A DNA stretch of 35,404 nucleotides from positions 1 to 35,404 of the forward strand of contig CAZSIT010000025.1 in the NCBI GenBank assembly GCA_964607165.1, in the 5' to 3' direction. The stretch comes from DSPP01 sp964607165. GTDB lineage: Bacteria; Zixibacteria; MSB-5A5; DSPP01. The translations under genes and the position numbers were made by a program. Numbering within the stretch: the first letter of the stretch is position 1; every line of letters begins with the position of its first letter. Positions 1-7,517 of the stretch are shown here, one piece after another. Below the pieces are notes generated by a model. It did not search any database and was not told where the DNA came from. It was given only the letters and a program-made list of their open reading frames with translations.

Positions 1-239
1 TTGGGTTTCATTTTTTTGCGGACTTTCGTTCCCCTTTCCCTTTTTCTTCAGCTTGGGGCTGCTAACCAGTTTAGCAGCCAATAGTCTAAAACAGACTTGC
101 CTTTAAATTCAGCTTGTGTGCAACTAACGAAACCATTTTTGGCCCTTCTTCGCCTGCTCGTTCAGAGACTCCCTGCCTTTGGCGGTATCCCCCTCCGTGT
201 TGCCGCCTGGCTACAAGACCTCCTTAATAAAACAACCGA

Positions 240-268
240 AAGATAAGCCCCCACCGCCCGGCCGTCAA
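240..268 (-). promoter_or_regulatory. Putative sigma70-like promoter pointing off the left edge
   Basis: On the minus strand a -35 TTGACG (268-263) is separated by exactly 17 bases from a -10 TATCTT (245-240). The same -10 hexamer is used by the promoter at 34465-34492. Transcription would start near 233 and run out of the window. About 15 bases later there is an AAGGAGG, but no usable open frame follows. A possible product is an untranslated RNA or the 5' end of a broken gene. Confidence 0.4.
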
Positions 269-531
269 GCGAATACTGCGACTTCAGTTGTCTGTATGAT
301 GTCGTAAAGACCTTCTTCTCTTAGCGATGGTGCAGAAATTTCTCCATACCTGCTAACGGGACATCAACATTCATTCCTTTTCTTGAGAGATTTTCCGAAA
401 TTGACTGGGATTGGCGACTTTGAAGTGTGGCAAACTGTGTATCAAGACGTGTAGCAGGCCGCGGAAACTTGACGGGTCATTTAACACAAAAAGGCGGAAC
501 TGCTTGCATGCTAAGGCCTTTATGTCGTGCC

Positions 532-585
532 CCAACTCGCTAAATATTAAAGAGTTAACCTCTATTCATTGAGTCGGCGAGTTGG
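532..585. repeat. Imperfect cruciform with 9-bp perfect outer arms
   Basis: CCAACTCGC (532-540) and GCGAGTTGG (577-585) are exact reverse complements around a 36-base centre. The centre itself holds a small AGAG/CTCT hairpin. The right end reads GTTGGAT, which fits the GTTRRRY core of integron attC sites, and the overall length (about 58 bp) is in range. The left core has a mismatch at its first base, and no integrase or cassette array is visible. I therefore describe it only as a structured inverted repeat. Confidence 0.35.
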
Positions 586-771
586 ATTCTCGTTGAAAAA
601 AGTTCTATCTATGGAGAAGTGTATGTCCCCATATCGCTTGATAAATAGAACCATCTTTGATTGGAGCTTTGAAAGTCCTCAAGTAACTAAGGCGGGCTGA
701 CCCGTTATTGGCCGCGATAGTTTAGATTCTTTGCAAATCGAATTCGTACAAGCAAATCTCGTGTTCGCCCT

Positions 772-3354
772 TTACACCAACGTGCCGCTGATAGCGGACA
801 ATTCCGACAGCAAAGAAGGCCTCAACTGCTCAAATACTTTTTGCGGCACTTTCATATACTTCCAATTCTTCCCGGTCAACTTTGTAGCGTCCTCGCACCA
901 GCGTTTTGCCGCCCGGTCTTTATGCTTTACGTTCTCGGTTTCCTGTCCTTTGGTTTCCAGTATCCAAAAGGTACCATCGGTATCAACGGCTACGAAATCG
1001 GGGTAATAGTAGCCCAAATTCATGGCTTCATCGAAATAATCAATCGAAAAGCCGAATACCATAGGCAATTTTGAAAACGCCTTTATATCCTCTGCCCCAT
1101 CCAGAAACTTGGCAAATGTTCTTTCAAAATCATTATCGCAAGGCACTAAATTGAAAATACACTTTCGCCCTTCCCAAACCGGACGGGACCAGGGAAACGG
1201 TTCGGTGCTGGAAAGGAATTTCTCCGGCGCGACCAACTGCGGCTGGGTTTCGACAACCGCCTTGCCCGATAACGCCTTTTTGAAGGTTTGCACGCAAACG
1301 TAATGGGCAATGCCGGTGCTCATCGCCTTGATTACGGCCTTGTCTTCCAAATCCACGGATTTGCCAAACGCTTTCTTTTCGAAAAACTCCCCCACCTTTG
1401 GAGCCAGCGCCGCAAATTGGGAGGGCAGTTTTACTTCTTTGGCTATGTTTCGGGCGTAATAACCGATTATTTCCTGCGCTGTCTGCGGTTCTGGAATCGT
1501 GTATTCCCTTTCAACCAGTTTTTCCAAAGTAATTATGTCGTACCCCTCATATTTAAAATTTTGCTCCGCCGCATCCCCTTTCTTCATCGGGAGAACGGGG
1601 CAGGTAAAACTCATAACATCCAGTCCGGCAATTTCCTCGGCCAAACTCTTTTTGCGCATCAAAGCAGGGGACAAAACCGGCAAGCCGATATCAAATTCTT
1701 TCTTTTCTTCAACAGGGACAATGGTTAGAATAGTAAGCCGGTCTTTGCCGACTTCAAAGATATCGAATTTGATTTCTTCCAGCTTTTCCAAATCTTCCAC
1801 GAAATCCAAGAAAGCTTTATTGCCAATAACATCTACGCGTTCTTTGTAGCCCACCGGTAAACCGCGGAACATCAGACGCAATCCGCGCCCAATCGTTTGC
1901 TCCGGCAAGATGTTTGCCTTGGCCGTATAGGGTCGCAGGCCCACGACGACTGTAACATTTTGCACGTCCCATCCCTCACGCAACATTAGAACGCTGACGA
2001 TGGCGTTAACCGGATTGCCCCCCTGGTCAACCTCTCTCGCCAGTTTTCTTGCTTTTTCCAAATCCGCCTTGGTGATTTCCCCTTTTGTATCGGTATGAAT
2101 TATTAAGGTTTTTTCTCCACCAAATTCTTTCGGATATTTGACACGCAGCCAAGCTCCAACAACGTCTGCTTCTTCCGTGCTGTTAAGCATTATGAACAAA
2201 ATCGGTTTTTTATTTAGCGGCGCCAGTTGCTCGCCGTATTCTTTCCACCGTTCCACTCCCGCCGTCAAGAAACCCCTATACCGAACGCTGGCATCCTGCG
2301 ACTTGGCCTCATCAATCCGAGCAATGCCTTTGACCGGACGTTTAACAATTCCATATATTATCGCCTGCTTTAGTGGATAATCGAAAACCGTCCAGGGGAA
2401 AATCGCCCCTTTCTGAAAGCGGGGCGTGGCGGAAAAATCCAATTGAGCCGAAAGTGGCGTTTGGGTATGTAGATTTCGGATAATTTTGTTCCACTCGTTA
2501 TCTTCATCGTGGGTATGGTGGGCTTCGTCGTTGACGACCAAAAGCTTGCCAGAGCGCAGGGCAATCCGGTCGCTAAAATCGGATAGTTCCAGCTTTTGGG
2601 TTGGCGGTTTGGGCCCCAACATTTCGGTCATTACGTCCGGCTCTTCTCCGTTTTTCCGCCCGGCCCGTTCATAAAACTGCTGGATATTGGTAAGAAACAA
2701 AGTCCCCTCGTAATGCGGCCTTTCCCCATCCCCCCGCATAACGCAATCGAAGTCCCAAAAAATTTCCAAAGAACGGGGAATCATTTGATCTTTTCTGAAG
2801 ATGTTCCTTTCACCTCCAGCAAAGTCAGTTTTAAGCCGGTCAAAAACAATCACGTTGGGTGCAATAACCAAAAAGGTCTTGGCATAGTTGGCCGCCACAT
2901 CTGCGCTTTCCCGAACGGCATTTATAAATTGCCAAACGACGGCCAAGGCCATCACTTTGGTTTTCCCGCTCCCGGTGGCCATTTTTATGCAGTAACGCGC
3001 AAATTCGTCATACGACGGAAGCCGCACCCCTTTTAGGTCTTGTGCATATCTTTCCAAAAGTGCTTTTCGCGTTCTAACTTTCTCATATTCCCATACAAAA
3101 ATCAAAGTTTCGAGAGCATCCCGTTGGGAATCGTGATAGGCAAATGGCTGGCCGTTTGGCAGGCGATGGTCTGTTTTGAACCAATGATTCAGTAAAATTT
3201 GAGTTGTTTCGGTTGTTCCCTTATACCCGCCTGCTCGCCACGCTTTGACCGCTTCGCGTAAAGCCGGGACGCAGGGGGCCGTGCGTAAGCGCGTCGTAAC
3301 GTCCAGTAGTTCGGTTTGAGAAACACTGGCCGAAGTTTTTTTAGGGCGTGGCAC
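772..3354 (-). CDS. res: Type III restriction enzyme, Res (helicase-nuclease) subunit
   Basis: This 860-residue protein is the cleavage and translocation subunit of a type III restriction system. It would form a complex with Mod, use ATP to survey DNA after site recognition, and cut unmodified DNA. Seen in the sequence: Walker A MATGSGKT at residues 125-132, a DEAH box at 276-279, and a motif VI-like QTIGRGLR in the second RecA lobe. Near the C-terminus there is a PD...ExK-type nuclease motif (D786, E800, K802). The start is a GTG whose G is also the last base of the mod stop (TAGTG), so translation is probably coupled to mod. No frameshift or motif loss is visible, so it is likely functional. 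The length is a little short for some family members but complete. Confidence 0.93.
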   Translation of the reverse strand: MPRPKKTSASVSQTELLDVTTRLRTAPCVPALREAVKAWRAGGYKGTTETTQILLNHWFKTDHRLPNGQPFAYHDSQRDALETLIFVWEYEKVRTRKALLERYAQDLKGVRLPSYDEFARYCIKMATGSGKTKVMALAVVWQFINAVRESADVAANYAKTFLVIAPNVIVFDRLKTDFAGGERNIFRKDQMIPRSLEIFWDFDCVMRGDGERPHYEGTLFLTNIQQFYERAGRKNGEEPDVMTEMLGPKPPTQKLELSDFSDRIALRSGKLLVVNDEAHHTHDEDNEWNKIIRNLHTQTPLSAQLDFSATPRFQKGAIFPWTVFDYPLKQAIIYGIVKRPVKGIARIDEAKSQDASVRYRGFLTAGVERWKEYGEQLAPLNKKPILFIMLNSTEEADVVGAWLRVKYPKEFGGEKTLIIHTDTKGEITKADLEKARKLAREVDQGGNPVNAIVSVLMLREGWDVQNVTVVVGLRPYTAKANILPEQTIGRGLRLMFRGLPVGYKERVDVIGNKAFLDFVEDLEKLEEIKFDIFEVGKDRLTILTIVPVEEKKEFDIGLPVLSPALMRKKSLAEEIAGLDVMSFTCPVLPMKKGDAAEQNFKYEGYDIITLEKLVEREYTIPEPQTAQEIIGYYARNIAKEVKLPSQFAALAPKVGEFFEKKAFGKSVDLEDKAVIKAMSTGIAHYVCVQTFKKALSGKAVVETQPQLVAPEKFLSSTEPFPWSRPVWEGRKCIFNLVPCDNDFERTFAKFLDGAEDIKAFSKLPMVFGFSIDYFDEAMNLGYYYPDFVAVDTDGTFWILETKGQETENVKHKDRAAKRWCEDATKLTGKNWKYMKVPQKVFEQLRPSLLSELSAISGTLV

Positions 3355-5333
3355 TACTTTACCTCAACTTGAATCGCTTTGGTCGTATCGTTACCCAAAA
3401 TGTCGATTACTTTTACGACAATCGTATAGTGCCCCGACTTCTCGTAGGTATTGGAAATTTCTTTTTGCAAATCTCGTTCCTTGCGGGTACGATAACTTTG
3501 CCACTGGTTGTGAAAAGTATCCCCTTTGTAGTCCCAATCCACCGCCCAATAGTCAATCCACTGGCTCCAGTGCTTTATCACTTTTTGAACGTCCGCCGGA
3601 ACGTCATCCGGCGGTATTACAAAATCTTTCAGTTTCAAACTGACCTGTCGCCCTTTGGTTTTAACGTCCACTTTCAAAGCCGCCAGTTCGTAGAAATGAA
3701 TGTCTCCTTGCTCCACCGCCTTTTTTTCCAAAACCTCGCGCGGAATTTTTTTGAAAGAAACATCCACCCTTGCTTCTTCCGCGACCTGCTTGGCCATTTC
3801 GTTTATTTCAAAGGCAAATTCCCATCCCAAAATGTCCAGCCCCGCTGTTTTCGGAGAGTCCTTGCCGGTGCCAACGGCTCGCCAAATTTCCGCCGCCGCC
3901 GCTTTCACGTCCGCCAAAGTCACCGGTGCATCCACGGCTCCAACGTGAACCATCCGCCCATTTTTTGTGCCGTGCAACCAAGTATAACCGTTCACCAGCG
4001 TAGCGTGATAAAGTTCAAGGATAAACTTTCGATAATTCGTTTCAGTATTTTCTTTCTTCCCCGCTTCAACTGGAAACTCTGCCGCCTGCCACGCCTGCCT
4101 TTCGTACTTTCCCAAATTCTGCACCACAAAAGGCCGAACATTTGGAATTTGCAGTAATCTTTTTCGTGCAGTGTGAATAGCAAACCGCCCTAAGTCGCAA
4201 ACAATCCAGCGGCGATTGAGCTTTTCTGCCACTGCGGCAGTTGTGCCTGAACCGACAAAACAGTCTAAAACTAAATCGCCTTCATTTGAGGAAGCTTTAA
4301 TAATTCGTTCAAGAAGGGATTCAGGTTTTTGGGTAGGATAGTCGAGCAATTCACTACCAGTCTTACTTGGGAGCAAATCTGCCCATATAGATTGGATCCT
4401 TCGCCCTTTTTGAACATACTCGTCCATGTATTGTTTGAGATAAGGAACTCCAGTCGATGAGTAGTAAATCTTTCCCTGAGCCTCTAATTCGTCAATGTTT
4501 TCTTGCGTATAACTCCAGTGTCTTCCAGTTGGTGGTGTCTTCAGTTGCCCACGAAAACGGCGACTCGGACCATCTCCCGGTGCTGTTATTGGCCCCGCGA
4601 AAAATCTTCGCCCCGTTTTTTCATCAACTTGATTGAACCTTGTTTTCAGGTGTTCCTCCGTATGAGGAACGTATATGCTGTTAAATGTCCATTTATCACT
4701 TTTACTATAAAAAAAAATCATATCATGTATATGCCCAAATCTCTGAGGGTCATTATGTGCTCCGGTTCGTTGCCAAACTATCTCATTTCTAAAGTTATCC
4801 TGCCCAAAAACTTCATCCATTACCGCCTTCACATAATGTCCAACATGCCAATCTAAATGCACATAGATACTTCCGTCTTCTGCCAAAAGCTCTCGCAGCA
4901 AAACCGCTGTTTCGTAAAACCATTCCAAATAAGAATCTAACCCCCCGCCCCAAGTATCCCGATATGCTTTCTGCTCGATAATGCTCGGTTCTTTTACAAA
5001 TGAGGTTGTTTCATCTTCATCAGTTTCAGGGTTGTCGGGAATGGTGGCGGTAAAAGAAAAATCGGCCCCGGTATCAAAGGGCGGGTCGATGTAGATTAGG
5101 TTGACTTTGCCTTCAAAATCAGGCAAAAGTGAGGGCAAGACATATTTTTTATCCCCCCAAATCAGCCGGTTGCGCCATTCGGTTTGCTGTCCGGAGGAAA
5201 ACAGACCCAGCATTCGCTGGCGCTCCTGCGCGCTTTCGTTAACCGTTTCTACGGTCTGAAAGGGTAAGGGAATCCGCACCGGGGCGACTTTCTTGCCGTC
5301 CTTGTATTTCCCTTCCCAGATAAGTTCTGTCAT
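3354..5333 (-). CDS. mod: Type III DNA methyltransferase, Mod subunit (adenine-specific, beta class), with PKD-like tail
   Basis: This 659-residue protein both reads the DNA target and methylates adenine using S-adenosylmethionine. The motif order is catalytic DPPF (residues 83-86), then a recognition region (about 180-330), then the cofactor-binding FVGSGTT (359-365). That order defines the beta class typical of type III Mod. The segment coding the recognition region (about 4340-4800) looks clearly richer in A/T than the rest of the gene, as expected if recognition domains are exchanged. The last 70 residues resemble a PKD beta-sandwich: a WDYKGD strand, then TYEKSGHYTIVVKV and DILGNDT. This is unusual for a DNA enzyme. 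The gene overlaps res by one base. The start at 5333 abuts the recombinase remnant on the opposite strand. Confidence 0.93.
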   Translation of the reverse strand: MTELIWEGKYKDGKKVAPVRIPLPFQTVETVNESAQERQRMLGLFSSGQQTEWRNRLIWGDKKYVLPSLLPDFEGKVNLIYIDPPFDTGADFSFTATIPDNPETDEDETTSFVKEPSIIEQKAYRDTWGGGLDSYLEWFYETAVLLRELLAEDGSIYVHLDWHVGHYVKAVMDEVFGQDNFRNEIVWQRTGAHNDPQRFGHIHDMIFFYSKSDKWTFNSIYVPHTEEHLKTRFNQVDEKTGRRFFAGPITAPGDGPSRRFRGQLKTPPTGRHWSYTQENIDELEAQGKIYYSSTGVPYLKQYMDEYVQKGRRIQSIWADLLPSKTGSELLDYPTQKPESLLERIIKASSNEGDLVLDCFVGSGTTAAVAEKLNRRWIVCDLGRFAIHTARKRLLQIPNVRPFVVQNLGKYERQAWQAAEFPVEAGKKENTETNYRKFILELYHATLVNGYTWLHGTKNGRMVHVGAVDAPVTLADVKAAAAEIWRAVGTGKDSPKTAGLDILGWEFAFEINEMAKQVAEEARVDVSFKKIPREVLEKKAVEQGDIHFYELAALKVDVKTKGRQVSLKLKDFVIPPDDVPADVQKVIKHWSQWIDYWAVDWDYKGDTFHNQWQSYRTRKERDLQKEISNTYEKSGHYTIVVKVIDILGNDTTKAIQVEVK

Positions 5334-5399
5334 TATCGGCCAAAAGAAACAGTTTTAATCCCCACCGTCAAGCAATTCAATTCTTGCAAGCGTGAAAAA

Positions 5400-5672
5400 T
5401 TGAATTTTAAGCTACAAACAGACAAAGAGCAGATCCAAGCTTCAGACAACGACCTACGAAAATACACGGACGACCTTCACGAACTTCTCGCAAAGGGCTC
5501 GCTGCTTGAGAGGAAATCTTTCCTGCGGTCTTGGATAAAGAGAATTGATTTTTCCTCCTCCGGGAAAGGCGTGATGACTTACACACTGCCAATCGTCCCA
5601 CTTACAAGGGAATCGAATGGCAAGACCGAGGTTCTATCTTTGGCGAAACAAGGGGTGGGCAATGGGATTTGA
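5400..5672 (+). pseudogene. C-terminal remnant of a large serine recombinase
   Basis: The frame encodes about 90 residues that match the conserved tail of large serine recombinases: a helical DLHELLAKGS stretch, then ERKSFLRSWIKRI, then a strand ending YTLPIVP. The resolvase catalytic domain and zinc-ribbon region are absent. The listed start is only the first TTG. The same frame stays open leftward to at least 5334 with similar helical content, where the oppositely oriented mod gene begins. The reading frame ends inside the 3' part of the tRNA-His gene. A recombinase tail against a tRNA 3' end suggests the scar of an integrated element. It cannot be active as it stands. Confidence 0.7.
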
Positions 5673-5728
5673 ACCCACGACCCCCAGGGCCACAACCTGG
5701 TGCTCTAACCAGCTGAGCTATGCCCACC
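5654..5728 (-). tRNA. tRNA-His (anticodon GTG)
   Basis: Read on the minus strand, this folds as a complete cloverleaf. It has an acceptor stem that includes the extra 5' G (G-1 opposite C73) diagnostic of tRNA-His, a D-arm with AGCTCAGCTGGTTAGAGC, and an anticodon stem CCAGG/CCTGG around TTGTGGC (anticodon GTG). The T-arm has TTCAAAT. The 3' CCA is not encoded (CCT follows C73), so it must be added by nucleotidyltransferase. Its 3' end faces the recombinase remnant and restriction genes, the usual geometry for integrative elements. A palindromic repeat ends only 6 bases from its 5' end. Confidence 0.95.
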
Positions 5729-5734
5729 GTGTTC

Positions 5735-5759
5735 GGGCGTATTTCAATACGCCCCTACA
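5735..5759 (+). repeat. TGTAGGGG-type palindromic repeat, copy 1
   Basis: GGGCGTATT (5735-5743) and AATACGCCC (5746-5754) form a perfect 9-bp stem and are followed by the family's constant CTACA. It is nearly identical to the copy at 30996-31020 apart from the loop. It sits directly upstream of the tRNA-His gene, so any tRNA promoter must lie inside or beyond it. Confidence 0.7.
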
Positions 5760-5770
5760 AACCTGTTTTT

Positions 5771-5825
5771 TGCAGGGGCGAGGTATTTCCGTCCGGAGAA
5801 CGGGCGGGGCAACCCCGCCCCTACA
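5771..5825 (+). repeat. TGTAGGGG-type palindromic repeat, copy 2 (compound)
   Basis: The outer ends TGCAGGGGCG (5771-5780) and CCGCCCCTACA (5815-5825) bracket a perfect inner hairpin, GGGCGGGG (5802-5809) CAA CCCCGCCC (5813-5820). The two-part layout resembles the compound copy at 23348-23401. Confidence 0.65.
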
Positions 5826-5944
5826 TTTGATAGAATAAACCGAAAAAAATCAGCTGCGCAAATAGGAAAATTTACGACTGAAGAAATTGCCATTGCTTTG
5901 TCGTTTGCGCCGAATACAAAAACCATTCGGCTCCACCGTCGATG

Positions 5945-5975
5945 AAAAAAAACGGGCAACCACAGAGGGTTGCCC
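5945..5975 (-). terminator. Intrinsic terminator of the act-cox operon, built from palindromic repeat copy 3
   Basis: On the minus strand, 40 bases after the coxC stop, GGGCAACC (5975-5968) pairs with GGTTGCCC (5961-5954) over a 6-base loop. The stem is followed by G and eight Ts (5952-5945). That is a standard rho-independent terminator. The hairpin carries the dispersed family's TGTAGGGG end (5980-5973), so a member of the repeat family supplies the operon's terminator. Confidence 0.8.
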
Positions 5976-6015
5976 CTACAAAAAACATTTCCCGGATACC
6001 GGTTTCAACCTGCGA

Positions 6016-6798
6016 TTACAACAAATAAATCGTGGTGAACAGAAACACCCAAACTATATCCACGAAGTGCCAGTACCAGGTGGAGGCCAGAAATCCGAAG
6101 TGCCGGCCGGCGGAGAAATGCCCCAGCTTTAAACGCAGCCAGACGGAAGCCAACAAAACCAAGCCGACGGAGACATGCAGACCGTGGAAGCCGGTCATCG
6201 AATAGAACTGGCTGCCGAAGATTCCCTTGTTATGGACGAACTTGTCGAATTCGTGCAGATGCCCCCACTCATATCCTTGAATGGAAAGAAAAACCGTTCC
6301 CAGAAGCAACGAGAACAAAACCCACCGCTCGCACACCACTCGTTCCCCTTTAATGAGAGCTTTGTGCGCCCATTCCATTGTGAAGGAGGAAAAAACCAGA
6401 AGCAGGGTGGCAAGCGCCGGGAGGCGCGTTTCCAAATGCGGGGCTCCTTCCGGCGGCCAGACGGCAAAATGGGTACGGGTATAAAAATGATGGGCGAAAA
6501 ACGCGCCGAAAATCATTGCTTCTGAAATCAAGAAAAGCTTAAATCCGTTCTTCAACCAGTCGTATTCTCCCACCTCATAGTGGATGGCGTATTTCTCGCG
6601 TATGACCGCGTGCACCCAGCCGCTCATCGCGAAAAGAGCGATCAGAGAACCGGTGGCTAAAAGGATTATGCCGGCCTGCTTGGAGCCCCAGTTCAAAATG
6701 ATAAAACCGAAGGGGAGAAAGCCTGCGCCCAAGGCCAGAATGGCCGGCCACCAGCTGCCGTGCCAGACCGTTGTGGTTTCCGAATGCGAATCGTGCAT
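6016..6798 (-). CDS. coxC: Cytochrome c oxidase subunit III
   Basis: This 260-residue, seven-helix-type integral membrane protein is subunit III of the haem-copper oxidase and stabilises the catalytic core. Family signs include the EAMIFGAFFAHHFYTR region, the FSSFTMEWAH helix, and the C-terminal GFHGLHVSVG and WYWHFVDIVWVFLF. The start is preceded by AGAGGAG five bases upstream. It is the last gene of the fourteen-gene respiratory operon, nine bases after a small membrane ORF and 40 bases before the terminator. No separate subunit IV gene follows. Confidence 0.95.
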   Translation of the reverse strand: MHDSHSETTTVWHGSWWPAILALGAGFLPFGFIILNWGSKQAGIILLATGSLIALFAMSGWVHAVIREKYAIHYEVGEYDWLKNGFKLFLISEAMIFGAFFAHHFYTRTHFAVWPPEGAPHLETRLPALATLLLVFSSFTMEWAHKALIKGERVVCERWVLFSLLLGTVFLSIQGYEWGHLHEFDKFVHNKGIFGSQFYSMTGFHGLHVSVGLVLLASVWLRLKLGHFSAGRHFGFLASTWYWHFVDIVWVFLFTTIYLL

Positions 6799-6807
6799 AG
6801 GCTCCTC

Positions 6808-6963
6808 TTATTTGGGGGGTGGGGGGACGAAGTGGAAAATCTTCATCAAGACAAAACTGGCCGACATCAACACCAAAGCAAAAGCGACTAAAATGATACC
6901 CAGCCTTCGGTTTTTTCTGGCTGTGCTAAATTGGTTCTGTTGCATTGGAAAGTCAGGTTTCAT
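6808..6963 (-). CDS. Small single-helix membrane peptide, probable cytochrome oxidase assembly factor
   Basis: A 51-residue frame starts at an ATG that overlaps the ctaG stop as ATGA (6963-6960) and ends nine bases before coxC, so it fills the gap in the operon. The predicted peptide has a polar, glutamine-rich N-terminus, ARKNRR just before one hydrophobic helix (about residues 21-41), then KIFHF and a short proline run. The layout resembles the small proteins found next to Cox11 in other oxidase operons (N-R-R, one helix, then a lysine). The name is an inference from position and shape, because the sequence is too short for firm homology by eye. It could instead be a minor subunit IV. Confidence 0.7.
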   Translation of the reverse strand: MKPDFPMQQNQFSTARKNRRLGIILVAFALVLMSASFVLMKIFHFVPPPPK

Positions 6964-7487
6964 TTCGTCTCATGTAACGGTTTTTGGAAGAGGGTGTAAT
7001 TCAGCGTCATCCGTTCCACGGTAGAATCCAAATCGGGGATGATGGAAAAGATGACCGGCATGGTCACTTCCTGTTCGGGCAGCAAGGTTTGGTCGTCAAA
7101 GCAAAAACATTTTTTAAGTGAAAAGTGGGTAGCCGCCGCTTCGGGAAGAATGGAATGCACCGGACGGAAACGGATGGTGTCTTTGGAAAGGTTCACGAAC
7201 CGGTAGGCGGTCTGCACCTGCCGCCCCAGCGGAACTTCTTTAATCGCTTCCAGCGGCTCAAAAGCGATGGGGGCATTGCCCGCCACCACACCCATAAACA
7301 TCACTTCCACCTTGCGGCCATTTTTTCCAGCGCTCGTCGCCACATTTGTGCTTACCGTGTTCGGGGAAAGCCCAAAACCCAACTTTCGGCAAAACATTTT
7401 GAAGAGCGGGACATTGGCGAAGGCGAAGCCGAACATCAAAATCCCAAAGGCGCCCAAGATCAGTCCCAATTTTTTGTTCTTGCTCAT
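6960..7487 (-). CDS. ctaG: Cytochrome c oxidase assembly protein CtaG/Cox11 (CuB insertion)
   Basis: This 175-residue protein is a copper chaperone with one N-terminal helix (about residues 8-26) and a periplasmic beta domain. It delivers copper to the CuB site of subunit I. Copper-binding cysteines are present at C33 (MFCRKLGFG) and in the hallmark CFCF at 127-130. The following segment, LLPEQEVTMPVIFSI, is typical of Cox11. It sits between ctaB and a small membrane ORF, whose start codon overlaps its stop. Confidence 0.95.
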   Translation of the reverse strand: MSKNKKLGLILGAFGILMFGFAFANVPLFKMFCRKLGFGLSPNTVSTNVATSAGKNGRKVEVMFMGVVAGNAPIAFEPLEAIKEVPLGRQVQTAYRFVNLSKDTIRFRPVHSILPEAAATHFSLKKCFCFDDQTLLPEQEVTMPVIFSIIPDLDSTVERMTLNYTLFQKPLHETK

Positions 7488-7517
7488 TTTCCCTATCTGC
7501 GTCCTACGCTTTTCGAC

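Larger units (their letters stand above)
1..771. other. Gene-free stretch left of the type III res gene
   Basis: No reading frame of useful length or recognisable protein was found on either strand. A perfect 9-bp hairpin lies at 57-79 (GGCTGCTAA, 5-nt loop, TTAGCAGCC). A sigma70-like promoter points left at 240-268. A 9-bp inverted repeat spans 532-585. Leftward of the promoter there is a strong Shine-Dalgarno-like AAGGAGG (about 218-224), but the nearest TTG is followed at once by TAG. This is therefore either a decayed gene or an untranslated RNA. The stretch lies downstream of the restriction genes, in what may be the interior of a mobile island. I do not recognise any known RNA family in it. 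Confidence 0.5.

Noticed and set aside
530..587. Possible integron attC site
   Set aside because: The right core GTTGGAT fits, but the left core has a mismatch, the inner arms do not show the expected layout, and no integrase or cassette is present.
5744..5959. 71-codon minus-strand frame between tRNA-His and coxC
   Set aside because: It is built largely from palindromic repeat copies and the terminator, with no protein-like pattern.
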